Assembly (NCBI RefSeq): GCF_020559915.1
Contig: NZ_JAJCLZ010000044.1
Coordinates: forward strand, 1 to 9,035
Reading direction: 5' to 3'
DNA: 9,035 nt
From: Ruminococcus sp. 210702-SL.1.03
GTDB lineage: Bacteria; Bacillota; Clostridia; Oscillospirales; Ruminococcaceae
Each line of letters opens with the position of its first letter. Position 1 is the first letter of the stretch. The notes under the pieces were generated by a model. The model was not told the DNA's origin. It searched no databases and worked only from the letters and a program-made list of their open reading frames with translations. The translations under genes and the position numbers were made by a program. This document shows positions 1 to 6,282 of this stretch, in pieces.

Positions 1-1
1 T

Positions 2-53
2 GCTTAACTTCAAATCCTTGCGGTCAATGTGTCAAGTTTTATTGACAAAATCA
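2..53. repeat. Left copy of 52-bp terminal inverted repeat
   Basis: Bases 2-53 are the exact reverse complement of 8984-9035, all 52 positions; the next base differs (C here, T on the other side). Inside it, 30-47 is the palindrome TGTCAAGTTTTATTGACA, with 6-bp arms and a 6-nt spacer. The methyltransferase-like gene loses its family sequence inside this repeat and stops at base 32. It may be the end of an IS or other repeated element, or an assembly-graph repeat node. I do not recognise the family. Confidence 0.95.
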
Positions 54-292
54 CAATGTTCGGGTTCATACCTGAAAAAGTCCTGTCCCTCCTTTAAGCT
101 GCTTCGCTCCACTTCATAGCCTTTCTCCGAAAGAAACTGATAGAAAGCGCTCCATTCCTCATCGAACGGACACCATATCTTCTTGTCTTTCGGAAGAAAC
201 TCCAGTAACGGTTCTACCGCATAAAATGGTGTGTAGACCTCATCTCCTGCACTTGTTCGGTTAGCTGTCAGATAACCGATGTTTATTCCCAT
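32..292 (-). pseudogene. Methyltransferase-like ICE protein, 3'-truncated
   Basis: The 86-residue product starts MGINIGYLTANRTSAGDEVY and looks like the N-terminus of a small protein common in Tn1549-type elements next to the Maff2 gene. From memory, relatives are often annotated as a nucleotidyltransferase or DNA methyltransferase and continue after the HCDFV-like segment into an (S)NPPF motif, the catalytic motif of amino-methyltransferases. Here the sequence runs EPEHCDFV (to residue 83), then NKT and a stop encoded by the 52-bp terminal repeat, so the NPPF motif and the rest of the domain are missing. The ATG at 292 matches the family N-terminus, but no strong ribosome binding site is visible. 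It lies 132 bp downstream of the Maff2 gene on the same strand. It is probably inactive. Confidence 0.7.
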
Positions 293-424
293 TCTGTCTT
301 ATCGCTCATACCCACCACAGCCCACCGCCGAGCGACCTTTCATAATTCTATTGGAACGGCATTATTTATATAGCGTTCAGCCGAGGTTTACGCTTGTCTC
401 CGTTCTGAATTTTCGGTATTCAGA
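293..424. other. Intergenic gap, no feature seen
   Basis: This is the 132-bp spacer between the Maff2-like gene and the truncated methyltransferase-like gene. I see no convincing terminator, promoter or short gene in it. Confidence 0.5.
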
Positions 425-847
425 TTACACCGCACCGGTCATCATACCCTCAAGAACAGGTACGAGAATGATAGCGAGGAGGATCAGACCAAGACCAGCC
501 ATAAGCTGCTTCATGCCCTGGCTCTTCGCACCGGGGTTATCATTACCGTAACCTTCGAGGAGGTTTACGACACCCCAAAGCGAAACACCGCCGCCGATAA
601 GGCAGATAACGCTCTTGAGTACGGTGCAGGCAGTAGTGATGAAGGACGAGGTATCGACCTCGCCGGTGCCTGCTGCGAATGCCTGAGTAGTACAGGTCAT
701 AGCCATAACGCCTGCAACGGTTGCAAACATGGTTGCCTTCTTTGCACCACGGGTGAGCTTAGAGAGCCACTTGTGCTTAGGTGCAGAGGTAGTGGTTGCT
801 GTCTCCATAGCGGTAGCATCGACCGCAGAAATATTCAGTTCGTTCAT
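425..847 (-). CDS. Maff2 family / VirB2-like conjugal pilin-type membrane protein
   Basis: This 140-residue membrane protein resembles the Maff2 family carried next to virD4 in Firmicutes conjugative elements, probably a VirB2/TrbC-like pilin subunit of the transfer channel. Residues 1-38 are polar and basic (KHKWLSKLTRGAKK). A hydrophobic segment at about 39-55 ends in TQAFAAG, a plausible signal-peptidase site after residue 58 or 59. Two further membrane segments lie at about 70-95 and 114-136, separated by the family hallmark LLEGYGNDNPGAKSQG (96-111). The start ATG has GGGAG about 11 nt upstream. The N-terminal extension with a signal peptide is longer than the short Maff2 proteins I recall, so this is a pre-pilin-like version. 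It appears intact although both neighbours are truncated, and has no channel partners in the window. Confidence 0.8.
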   Translation of the reverse strand: MNELNISAVDATAMETATTTSAPKHKWLSKLTRGAKKATMFATVAGVMAMTCTTQAFAAGTGEVDTSSFITTACTVLKSVICLIGGGVSLWGVVNLLEGYGNDNPGAKSQGMKQLMAGLGLILLAIILVPVLEGMMTGAV

Positions 848-932
848 AGGTAAAAAGTCTCCCTCAAAATAAAAAAAGTAGTGTCCGCAGCTTCAACCGT
901 TTCTCTTTTATTCGGTTTCTTCACTGTCCGAG

Positions 933-1865
933 TTAAAATCCGACATATATCTCTTTTTCGTCGGTTTCCTCAGAATTTGGAGTATCAGCGGTTTCTGTTT
1001 CTGTTGCTGATACTGTTGTAACTTCCTGTCCGGCGGCCGTCATATCAACACCATACCCCGTGAACTTCTCCTGTCGAGACAGTCTCAAACGCATCGCCTT
1101 TTGGTCACTCACATATTTTTCGATGTTGAACCCCATCTCAGGATTATCGTCCAAGAGCATTGGATATTGCTTATGACGGGTAATGTCAAACTTGTCCGAG
1201 AAGAACGGACGCACTCCTCGCACTTGTAAGATACATTTACCGCCGTCCATGACCGCCAGTTCGTCCTGACTTTTCAGCTCTTTGCCGAGCTTCTGATAGT
1301 TCATACCGTAGCTTTCCGATTGTCCACGATTGGTGGAGGTATTGAAACTGTCGATCGTTTCTTTACCCAAGCTCTCTGAGATCTCTTTCAGCGTGGACTT
1401 CTCCTTACCGCCCAAAAACAGCATCGTATCACAGTTGCCCTCAATCGTATCTGCATTATCTTTATATATAGCCTTTAGCTGGCTCTTAGCTTGCAAGATG
1501 ATCGACGCGCTGATTTCACGGCTTCGGATAGTCGCAATGAGCTTCTCAAACTGCGGTATTTCGCCAATATTGGCAAATTCGTCTAACAAACAGCGTACAT
1601 GATAGGTCAGCTTTCCCCCTGGGGAATTATCTGCTTTGGTGCAGAGTAGGTTGAAAAGCTGTGAATACATGATAGCGACCAGGAAGTTAAAAGTCGCATC
1701 TGTATCGGAGATGATTATGAAAAGCGCACTCAACTCATCACCGAGCTTGTCAAGGTGCAGCTCATCGTAGGAGGTGATCTCCAAGACCTCATCTATTGCA
1801 AAAGGCGCGAGTCGTGTCGAACAGCTAATAAGAATAGACTTAGCCGTTTTTCCAGAGACGAAAAG
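933..1865 (-). pseudogene. VirD4/TraG coupling protein, 5'-truncated (C-terminal half only)
   Basis: This is the C-terminal half of a type IV coupling protein, the membrane ATPase that delivers the relaxase-DNA complex to the conjugation channel. Family sequence runs from GKTAKSILISC (codons near 1853-1821) through LGDELSALFIIISDTDATFNF, Walker B CLLDEFANIG (about 1592-1563), ATIRSREISASIILQ and DTMLFLGGKEKSTLKE to GGKCILQVRGVRPFFSDKFD. The family is usually about 600 residues; 310 codons remain. The N-terminal membrane anchor and Walker A are absent, and the frame is closed by TGA at 1866-1868. The only in-frame start is TTG at 1784, which lies inside conserved sequence and has no family support. 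The gene follows the TnpW-like gene by about 32 bp, where intact elements normally carry a PcfB/DUF3801-type gene and the virD4 5' half, so an internal deletion is the simplest explanation. Confidence 0.85.
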
Positions 1866-1877
1866 TCAAGGACTTTT
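1861..1877. repeat. AT-rich hairpin at the virD4 deletion junction
   Basis: AAAAGTC (1861-1867), a 3-nt loop AAG, then GACTTTT (1871-1877) form a perfect 7-bp inverted repeat. It lies between the TnpW stop codon and the first virD4-like codons. It is too AT-rich to be a convincing intrinsic terminator and overlaps the TGA that closes the virD4 fragment. Confidence 0.6.
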
Positions 1878-1897
1878 TCATCAAATTCAAAAAGAAG

Positions 1898-2068
1898 TTA
1901 CATTTTGCGGACTTCCTCACGGAGCAGACGCTTGATTTTGTCCTCCATCGTCTCTTTTGCGGTCTGGCTGAAATGCACACGGACGATATAGGTTGTCTTT
2001 CCGATCTGCTTTCTGACAGTCGGGCAAGGGGTGTTGGTGGTGGTGCTGTGGGTTGCGGTATTGTTCAT
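1898..2068 (-). CDS. tnpW: TnpW family transposon-encoded small protein
   Basis: This 56-residue protein begins MNNTATHSTTTNTPCP; its core reads QIGKTTYIVRVHFSQTAKET, then a basic helix MEDKIKRLLREEVRKM. I recognise this as the small protein annotated as transposon-encoded TnpW in Tn1549-like elements; its biochemical role is not known to me. The N-terminal 16 residues are low-complexity Thr/Asn and probably disordered. The KTTYIV...F segment looks like a beta-strand, followed by an amphipathic helix, a layout shared with small DNA-binding or partner-binding proteins (inference). The start is well supported by AGGAGG 7 nt before ATG 2068. It is 142 bp downstream of the primase/RepA-like gene on the same strand and is intact. 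The virD4 remnant follows after the deletion junction. Confidence 0.85.
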   Translation of the reverse strand: MNNTATHSTTTNTPCPTVRKQIGKTTYIVRVHFSQTAKETMEDKIKRLLREEVRKM

Positions 2069-2210
2069 TCAAAATCCTCCTGTAAATGAAAAATGTCCGG
2101 TGACTGTTCATCATCGGGCGATGTCGGTATGAGGGAACAAGGCAAGGCGGCAACATTAAGGTATCTATAAAAACCTTGCCGTCTTTGCCACGCTTGCCGT
2201 GTTCCTGTTG
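2069..2210. other. Intergenic gap with GGCAAGG inverted repeat
   Basis: This 142-bp spacer contains GGCAAGG (2141-2147) and its inverse CCTTGCC (2174-2180), separated by 26 nt, and further CTTGCCG-type copies to about 2199. No T-run follows on the minus strand, so it is not a clear terminator. It may be a processing or protein-binding site, or chance. Confidence 0.4.
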
Positions 2211-4082
2211 TCAGTCTCGGAGATAGCAGACCCATGCTGTGCCGTCTTTCTCGGTCACAAGCCTGTCCCCGATACGGCTCTTCGCCGTTCTCATGGTGCG
2301 TGAGGAAATCCCACGCTCATTGACCGTCTTTTCCAGCTCTGCACTTGGCATACGCTTTCCATCTGCCAGCAGTTCCAGAATGAGCATTTGCGCTTGTGCG
2401 GTCTTGCTCTCGGTCTTGGCGGTGTCTGTCCCGGCAAGAAGCTCGTCAGCGGTAATGTCATAAGCTCCTATCCATTCAAAGCCTTTCTCGTCTCCCAGAG
2501 AAAAGGCAAGGGACTGTCCGGGCGGCGCAAGGGAGCTTTTCTCATGGATAAGCACCCTCGTTGTGGGGCTGTCCTTCAGCTTGCCGATAAAAAGCAGACT
2601 GCGGACTGCCGCCGTAATGTCGATAGACCCTAATCCCCGATAGGTGCTTTGCGTTCCTGCGGCTTTGTTCAGGTGTCCGATCAGCACGATAGCGCATCCG
2701 GTAGCCTGTGCAATGTCTCCCAGACTACGGAAGATGGGACGGACTTCATTTGCCCGGTTCATGTCCACATCTGCGCCCAGAAACGCCTGCATCGGGTCAA
2801 TGATAACCAGCCTTGCGTTGTTCTCTCGGATTGCTCTTGCGATGCGCTCATCAGCAAGGGTCAGCGGCGTGTCTCTATCGTCAATAACAAGCACTCGTTC
2901 AAGGTCTGCGTCAGCTTCCATCAGCCGGGGCTTAACGGTATCGCCCAGACCGTCCTCGGCGGTCTGATAGATGATATTGAAAGGCTCAAGTGTCTCCATA
3001 CCGGGTAAGGGCTTTCGGTTGGTGCAAGCCGCCGCAAGGCGCATAGCAAAGTAGGTCTTGCCCTCGCCGGGGTTGCCCTGTATGATGGTCAGCTTTCCAA
3101 AGGGAATATACGGAAACCATAGCCAATCCACGCTCGTCAGCTCCACATCTGCCATACGGAGCATTGGGACAGGCTGGGCGGTGGGCAGCTCTCGCAGCGT
3201 GATTGTCTCGGCTATGAATTTGCGGCTGGGAATGTCCCCTTGCTGACGGAGAACATCGTTCCAGTCTTTCCTTGCCGGGACAAGGCGAATGACGGCGATC
3301 TCGCTGGGAATGTCCTGCGCCAGTCGGAAGCAGGCTTCACTTCCTGCGGTGTCGCTGTCAAGGCAGAGGAACACTTTTCGGGTGTCCTTGCGTTCAGAAA
3401 GGAAACGGTCAAGGGCTTTGCCCGAAACGCCGCCCAGGGCAAGATAATTTCTTGTCTGCCAATCCTGCGGATAAAGGCAGATAAAAGACAAAAGGTCTAT
3501 CGGTGCTTCAAAGACAAAAAGCTGATTGCCGTTTCCCTCATAGCGGAACGGATAGGACTTGTCAGACCCGGCAATGTCCTGTCTGAATGGGTCTGCCGTT
3601 CCTCGCACATGGGCGTATCTCGGCGTACCGCTTCGGTCTCTGCCGACAAACACAACATTGTGCCGCTTTGCGTCCTCGTAAATATCCCCAGAAAGAAGAA
3701 AAGCCTCAACAAGCGTTTTGTTGAGGCCTCGGCTTTCTGTGAGATATTGGATTGCTCTGTCGGCTGTCCTGTTGTGCAAGGGCAAGTGAAACGCTGTGGG
3801 CGGTGCTGTGGTGGCTTCGGTCTGTCCCTCGCCGTTTTCGCCTGTCAACATCTGAACAGCTTCGGGAAAGGACTTGCCGTAAAACTCCATGACGAAATCA
3901 ATGGGATAGCCGCCCTTGCTCTGGCTGTGGCGAAACCACTTGTTTCCCCGGACGGTCAGGCTGTCATGTTCTTTCCAACGGTATTCCCGTCCGCTTTTGA
4001 TAAGTGTCTCTCCCTGTGTGCGGAGAAAATCTTCCAGACTGACGGCGTTTGCCCGGTCAATCTGTGCTTGGGTGTAATTCAT
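2211..4082 (-). CDS. TOPRIM primase-like / RepA-type AAA ATPase replication protein
   Basis: This 623-residue protein is probably a combined primase/helicase-loader-like factor for replication of the excised or transferred element. Residues 10-84 resemble the CHC2 domain of DnaG-type primases (YPIDFVMEFYGKSFPEAVQML) but contain no cysteine, so zinc binding is lost. A TOPRIM region spans about 185-275, with the conserved Glu in VFEAPID (E192) and the acidic pair CLDSD (D242, D244). A RepA/AAA_25-type ATPase follows: Walker A GNPGEGKT (336-343), Walker B LVIIDP (425-430) and LIGHLNK (468-473). The C-terminus (about 560-623) looks like a winged helix. Its ATG overlaps the relaxase stop as ATGA, with AGGAGG about 10 nt upstream, implying translational coupling. 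Length and motifs look complete. Confidence 0.85.
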   Translation of the reverse strand: MNYTQAQIDRANAVSLEDFLRTQGETLIKSGREYRWKEHDSLTVRGNKWFRHSQSKGGYPIDFVMEFYGKSFPEAVQMLTGENGEGQTEATTAPPTAFHLPLHNRTADRAIQYLTESRGLNKTLVEAFLLSGDIYEDAKRHNVVFVGRDRSGTPRYAHVRGTADPFRQDIAGSDKSYPFRYEGNGNQLFVFEAPIDLLSFICLYPQDWQTRNYLALGGVSGKALDRFLSERKDTRKVFLCLDSDTAGSEACFRLAQDIPSEIAVIRLVPARKDWNDVLRQQGDIPSRKFIAETITLRELPTAQPVPMLRMADVELTSVDWLWFPYIPFGKLTIIQGNPGEGKTYFAMRLAAACTNRKPLPGMETLEPFNIIYQTAEDGLGDTVKPRLMEADADLERVLVIDDRDTPLTLADERIARAIRENNARLVIIDPMQAFLGADVDMNRANEVRPIFRSLGDIAQATGCAIVLIGHLNKAAGTQSTYRGLGSIDITAAVRSLLFIGKLKDSPTTRVLIHEKSSLAPPGQSLAFSLGDEKGFEWIGAYDITADELLAGTDTAKTESKTAQAQMLILELLADGKRMPSAELEKTVNERGISSRTMRTAKSRIGDRLVTEKDGTAWVCYLRD

Positions 4083-5575
4083 CGGGATATATCCTCCTTT
4101 TTGTGTCGTGTTTGGGGTCGATTTTGGTGCATTTGTTCCTCTGTACGCTCGTTAAATCGGGCGGCAGTATCTACACATGACTTGACCTTCCAAAGGCGGT
4201 GTAAATCGTCTCTGACGGTCTTAAACTCGCCATAGGTGGTGTTGTGCGCCTGTTCCAGCTCGTCATACTCTTCGGTCAGCTTTTTCATATCCACCTTGCC
4301 ATCCGGGAACTCTCCGGTCAGCTTGCGTCTGGCGGCGTAGAACTGTTTCAGTTCTGCTTCATGCTCTGCCTTGTACTTGGCTCTGGGCTTCTCAAACTTG
4401 ATTTTCTGCAAGCCGTCATAGACAGGCTTCAAGCTCTGGAAAGCAGCGGAGCTGTCATAGAGCTGCTTAATTGCTTTCATTCGGGCGGTCTGTTCGTCCA
4501 GCGTTTTCTTCAAGCTCTCTGTGGCAGCACTGTGTTCGCTGACACGGTGTTCCAAATCTCCAAGGGAGTAAATGCCGTTTGCCCGGAGATAATTGAAAGT
4601 CTCGTTCATCTCCTTTAGATTGCTGACCTTGCCTTTCTGCGAATAAGCCCCGGCTCTGCGCTGGGTGTAATAGGCGTTCAGCAGAGAAACAAGGTCGGGT
4701 GCCTGCGGCTTGGCAAGCTCCGCTTTTGCTTCGGCAATCCAATCAAACAGGAGAGCGATTTTCTTCTTAATGTCCCGGATAACGGCATTGGTCGCTCTGA
4801 TCCAGCGATTGAACTCGCCTTTCTCGGTGCGTATGCCTTTCTTCTCCATTGCCCGGACGGTTGCGCCCTCATGGACGGTGGGAAGAAGCTCTACGCCCTG
4901 ACGCTCATAGCTTCGGTGGTCGATACGAACGTCAAGCCCCTTTTCCGCAAACTTGGCGTTGCATAACTCTGCCCATGTCTGCCGCCAGTATTCCAGCGTT
5001 TCGGGACTGCCCCAGTCGGTAGTGGGAACGGCGTTGAAAACAAACTCGCCGTTCTGGTCCCGGATACGGTTGCCGTCCTCGTCCAGCTCATACACCCGGC
5101 GTTGCTTTAGCCCCCATTTGCCGTTCTGCTCGATGGGGCGGATAGGGCAAAGCACATGAAAATGTGGATTTGGTATGCCACCGTCCTCCCGGTCTGGCTG
5201 GTGTACGGCGAAGTCAACCACCATGCCCCGGCTCACAAAGTTCTCCAATAAAAATTGCCTTGCAAGAGCGATGTTTTCCTCAAGGGAAAATTCATTCTGC
5301 AAGGCAATGTCAAAGCTGTATGCAAGCTGGGCGTTCTTTCCACGCTCGGCTTTTTCCACGGCGTTCCATAGGGTCTGGCGGTCTGCGTATTCGGGCGGTG
5401 CATGGGACGGCAGGAGAATGTCGGAGCAGATCACGCCGCCCTTGCGGGTGTAGTCGCTGTATTCGCCGTAATACTCGCTATACAAGCGTTCCCCTGCTCG
5501 GTAGGCGGCAGAAGCAATAGCGGACTGTCCTGCGCTTCGCTTAGTCTGCGTGACGCTCAGATGAAATAGTGCCAT
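4079..5575 (-). CDS. MobA/MobL family (MobQ-type) relaxase
   Basis: This 498-residue relaxase nicks one strand at oriT, stays covalently bound to the 5' end and is the transfer protein for mobilization. The N-terminal 240 residues carry the MobQ signature: candidate catalytic Tyr25 in SAIASAAYRAG, H125 in FAVHQPDRE, and the metal-binding NPHFHVL (H138, H140) followed by CPIRP. Residues 260-498 are helical and charged (KKTLDEQTARMKAIKQL, AEHEAELKQFYAARRK), a coiled-coil-like tail without an evident primase domain. The start ATG 5575 has AAGGAG about 10 nt upstream and lies inside the end of the DUF3847-like gene (35-nt overlap); its stop overlaps the next gene's start by ATGA. The gene looks intact. 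An AAGTGCGCCCT nic-like core about 630 bp upstream matches the substrate class expected for this relaxase family. Confidence 0.92.
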   Translation of the reverse strand: MALFHLSVTQTKRSAGQSAIASAAYRAGERLYSEYYGEYSDYTRKGGVICSDILLPSHAPPEYADRQTLWNAVEKAERGKNAQLAYSFDIALQNEFSLEENIALARQFLLENFVSRGMVVDFAVHQPDREDGGIPNPHFHVLCPIRPIEQNGKWGLKQRRVYELDEDGNRIRDQNGEFVFNAVPTTDWGSPETLEYWRQTWAELCNAKFAEKGLDVRIDHRSYERQGVELLPTVHEGATVRAMEKKGIRTEKGEFNRWIRATNAVIRDIKKKIALLFDWIAEAKAELAKPQAPDLVSLLNAYYTQRRAGAYSQKGKVSNLKEMNETFNYLRANGIYSLGDLEHRVSEHSAATESLKKTLDEQTARMKAIKQLYDSSAAFQSLKPVYDGLQKIKFEKPRAKYKAEHEAELKQFYAARRKLTGEFPDGKVDMKKLTEEYDELEQAHNTTYGEFKTVRDDLHRLWKVKSCVDTAARFNERTEEQMHQNRPQTRHKKEDISR

Positions 5576-5900
5576 CGGCTTTCAACTCCTTTTCTCTGTT
5601 TGCTTGGCTGATGTGGGTAATCGCCATGTGTCGGACGGCTCGCTGGACTTCTGGCAGGGAAAAGATGTATTCCATCAGCTCTGTCATTTCGGTGCGTGTG
5701 AGATCTTTGACCTCTGGGGCAAGGCTCTCAACCGTGCCGCCCAGATTGCAAAGGCGGTGGGTGCGCTTGGTGCGTTCGCCTTTCTCCAGATACTTCTTTC
5801 TGTTCTCCAGACGCTCCAGCTTGTGCTGTTCCTGTGCAAGCTGCGTCTCAGCTCGTTCCTTTTCGGCTCGAAGCTGATCGAGAGTTTTCGGTTTTGTCAT
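5541..5900 (-). CDS. DUF3847-like mobilization accessory protein
   Basis: This small, highly charged 119-residue protein begins MTKPKTLDQLRAEKERAETQ. Residues 7-45 form a strong coiled coil (RAEKERAETQLAQEQHKLER), followed by a more conserved block with HRLCNLGGTVESL (48-60) and LTRTEMTELMEYIFSLPEVQ (67-86). Proteins of this DUF3847 type sit immediately upstream of MobL relaxases in Firmicutes elements and may be oriT-binding or relaxosome accessory factors (inference from position and size; no function is established here). The frame is open to an upstream start giving 139 residues, but ATG 5900 is chosen: AGGAGG lies 9 nt upstream, and the extra residues would be encoded by the terminator-like leader. 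It overlaps the relaxase gene by 35 nt, which suggests coupled expression. Confidence 0.82.
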   Translation of the reverse strand: MTKPKTLDQLRAEKERAETQLAQEQHKLERLENRKKYLEKGERTKRTHRLCNLGGTVESLAPEVKDLTRTEMTELMEYIFSLPEVQRAVRHMAITHISQANREKELKADGTISSERHAD

Positions 5901-5931
5901 TGTGATTGACCTCCTTTTTTGATTTTTGGGA

Positions 5932-5979
5932 TAAAAAAAGACCGTCAACTTTTCGCACATTGCGACCAGTCAACGGTCT
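5932..5979 (-). terminator. Terminator-like hairpin in the mob operon leader
   Basis: Read on the minus strand, AGACCGT (5979-5973) pairs with ACGGTCT (5945-5939) and runs straight into a T-run (5939-5933). A smaller nested hairpin CGCA-CAT-TGCG lies inside the loop (5954-5964). It sits about 35 nt upstream of the DUF3847-like start, so it could stop read-through from the ABC module or act as an attenuator of the mob operon. The 27-nt spacer makes the structure less certain. Confidence 0.6.
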
Positions 5980-6017
5980 GATTTTCGGTATTTATTTTTC
6001 CAAACTTGCTGGCGGCG

Positions 6018-6224
6018 AACAGCATTTCATGCTGTTTGCGGACGGCAAGTCCACAAGGGATAGACGCACAAGCGTCGCAAGGGAGTGTAGCTCCCTTGAC
6101 GGAACGAAGTGACGAAACATTTTCGGTCAAGCAGTTTTTCTCTGCTGACCGGGAATGAAGCTCCGCAGGACGCACATACTCCCGATAGGAGAGTATAGAA
6201 GTGCGCCCTTTAGTTCCTAAAGGG
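6018..6224 (+). other. oriT: Origin of transfer (oriT) region
   Basis: This is the non-coding stretch upstream of the mob operon and is rich in inverted repeats: AACAGCAT/ATGCTGTT (6018-6036, 3-nt loop), GACGC/GCGTC (6063-6076), CAAGGGAG/CTCCCTTG (6078-6098), CGGTCA-GCAG/CTGC-TGACCG with one bulged base (6124-6151), ATACTC/GAGTAT (6176-6196) and CCCTTTAG/CTAAAGGG (6206-6224, perfect 8 bp). The last two bracket a nic-like core. Hairpin density, the adjacent relaxase operon and the nic match together support an oriT. The first two or three repeats may instead be regulatory sites for the mob operon. Confidence 0.8.
6199..6209 (+). other. Candidate nic site, AAGTGCGCCCT
   Basis: The 11-mer matches the conserved core of RSF1010- and pIP501-type oriTs ((T)AAGTGCGCCCT). 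By analogy the relaxase would cut the plus strand between G6205 and C6206. The ATACTC/GAGTAT hairpin ends two bases before it, which is where recognition hairpins sit in that class. The 5' end of the cut strand points to higher coordinates, so the ABC module would be leading and the mob genes last. Confidence 0.8.
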
Positions 6225-6282
6225 ATTTTCTTCTGACCCAAATTACATAAAATGTAGATCAAGACATTTCTAAGAGGCACTC
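6225..6282. other. Junction between oriT and the ABC module
   Basis: In these 58 bases composition changes from the higher-GC backbone to the AT-rich ABC module. A weak inverted repeat AAATGT/ACATTT (6250-6255 and 6264-6269) lies just past the ATPase stop codon on the minus strand, without a proper T-run. I see no target duplication or attachment site. Confidence 0.4.

Noticed and set aside
1917..2156. 79-codon minus-strand frame overlapping TnpW
   Set aside because: It overlaps the TnpW-like gene in another frame, with His/Gln-rich low-complexity sequence; TnpW has the Shine-Dalgarno and family sequence.
2141..2199. GGCAAGG/CTTGCC copies as a CRISPR or iteron array
   Set aside because: The copies are short, irregularly spaced and of mixed orientation, with no constant spacers.
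3240..4235. 331-codon open frame on the plus strand
   Set aside because: It is antisense to the TOPRIM/RepA-like gene and the relaxase end, starts with TTG, and shows no recognisable domains; it is a product of the GC-rich codon use of the real genes.
4467..5520. Several 60-120 codon frames within the relaxase gene on both strands
   Set aside because: All lie inside the intact MobA/MobL relaxase frame and show no independent start signals or motifs.
5906..6112. 68-codon plus-strand frame over the mob leader
   Set aside because: It opposes all other genes, overlaps the terminator-like structure and oriT repeats, and has no convincing ribosome binding site.
6206..6224. CCCTTTAG/CTAAAGGG hairpin as terminator of the ABC operon
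   Set aside because: On the minus strand it is followed by CGCACTTC rather than a T-run; its place at the nic core favours a role in oriT.
5945..6280. 111-codon minus-strand frame over the oriT
   Set aside because: It starts with GTG, runs through all the oriT hairpins and the terminator loop, has no ribosome binding site and no domain; the repeats explain the sequence better.
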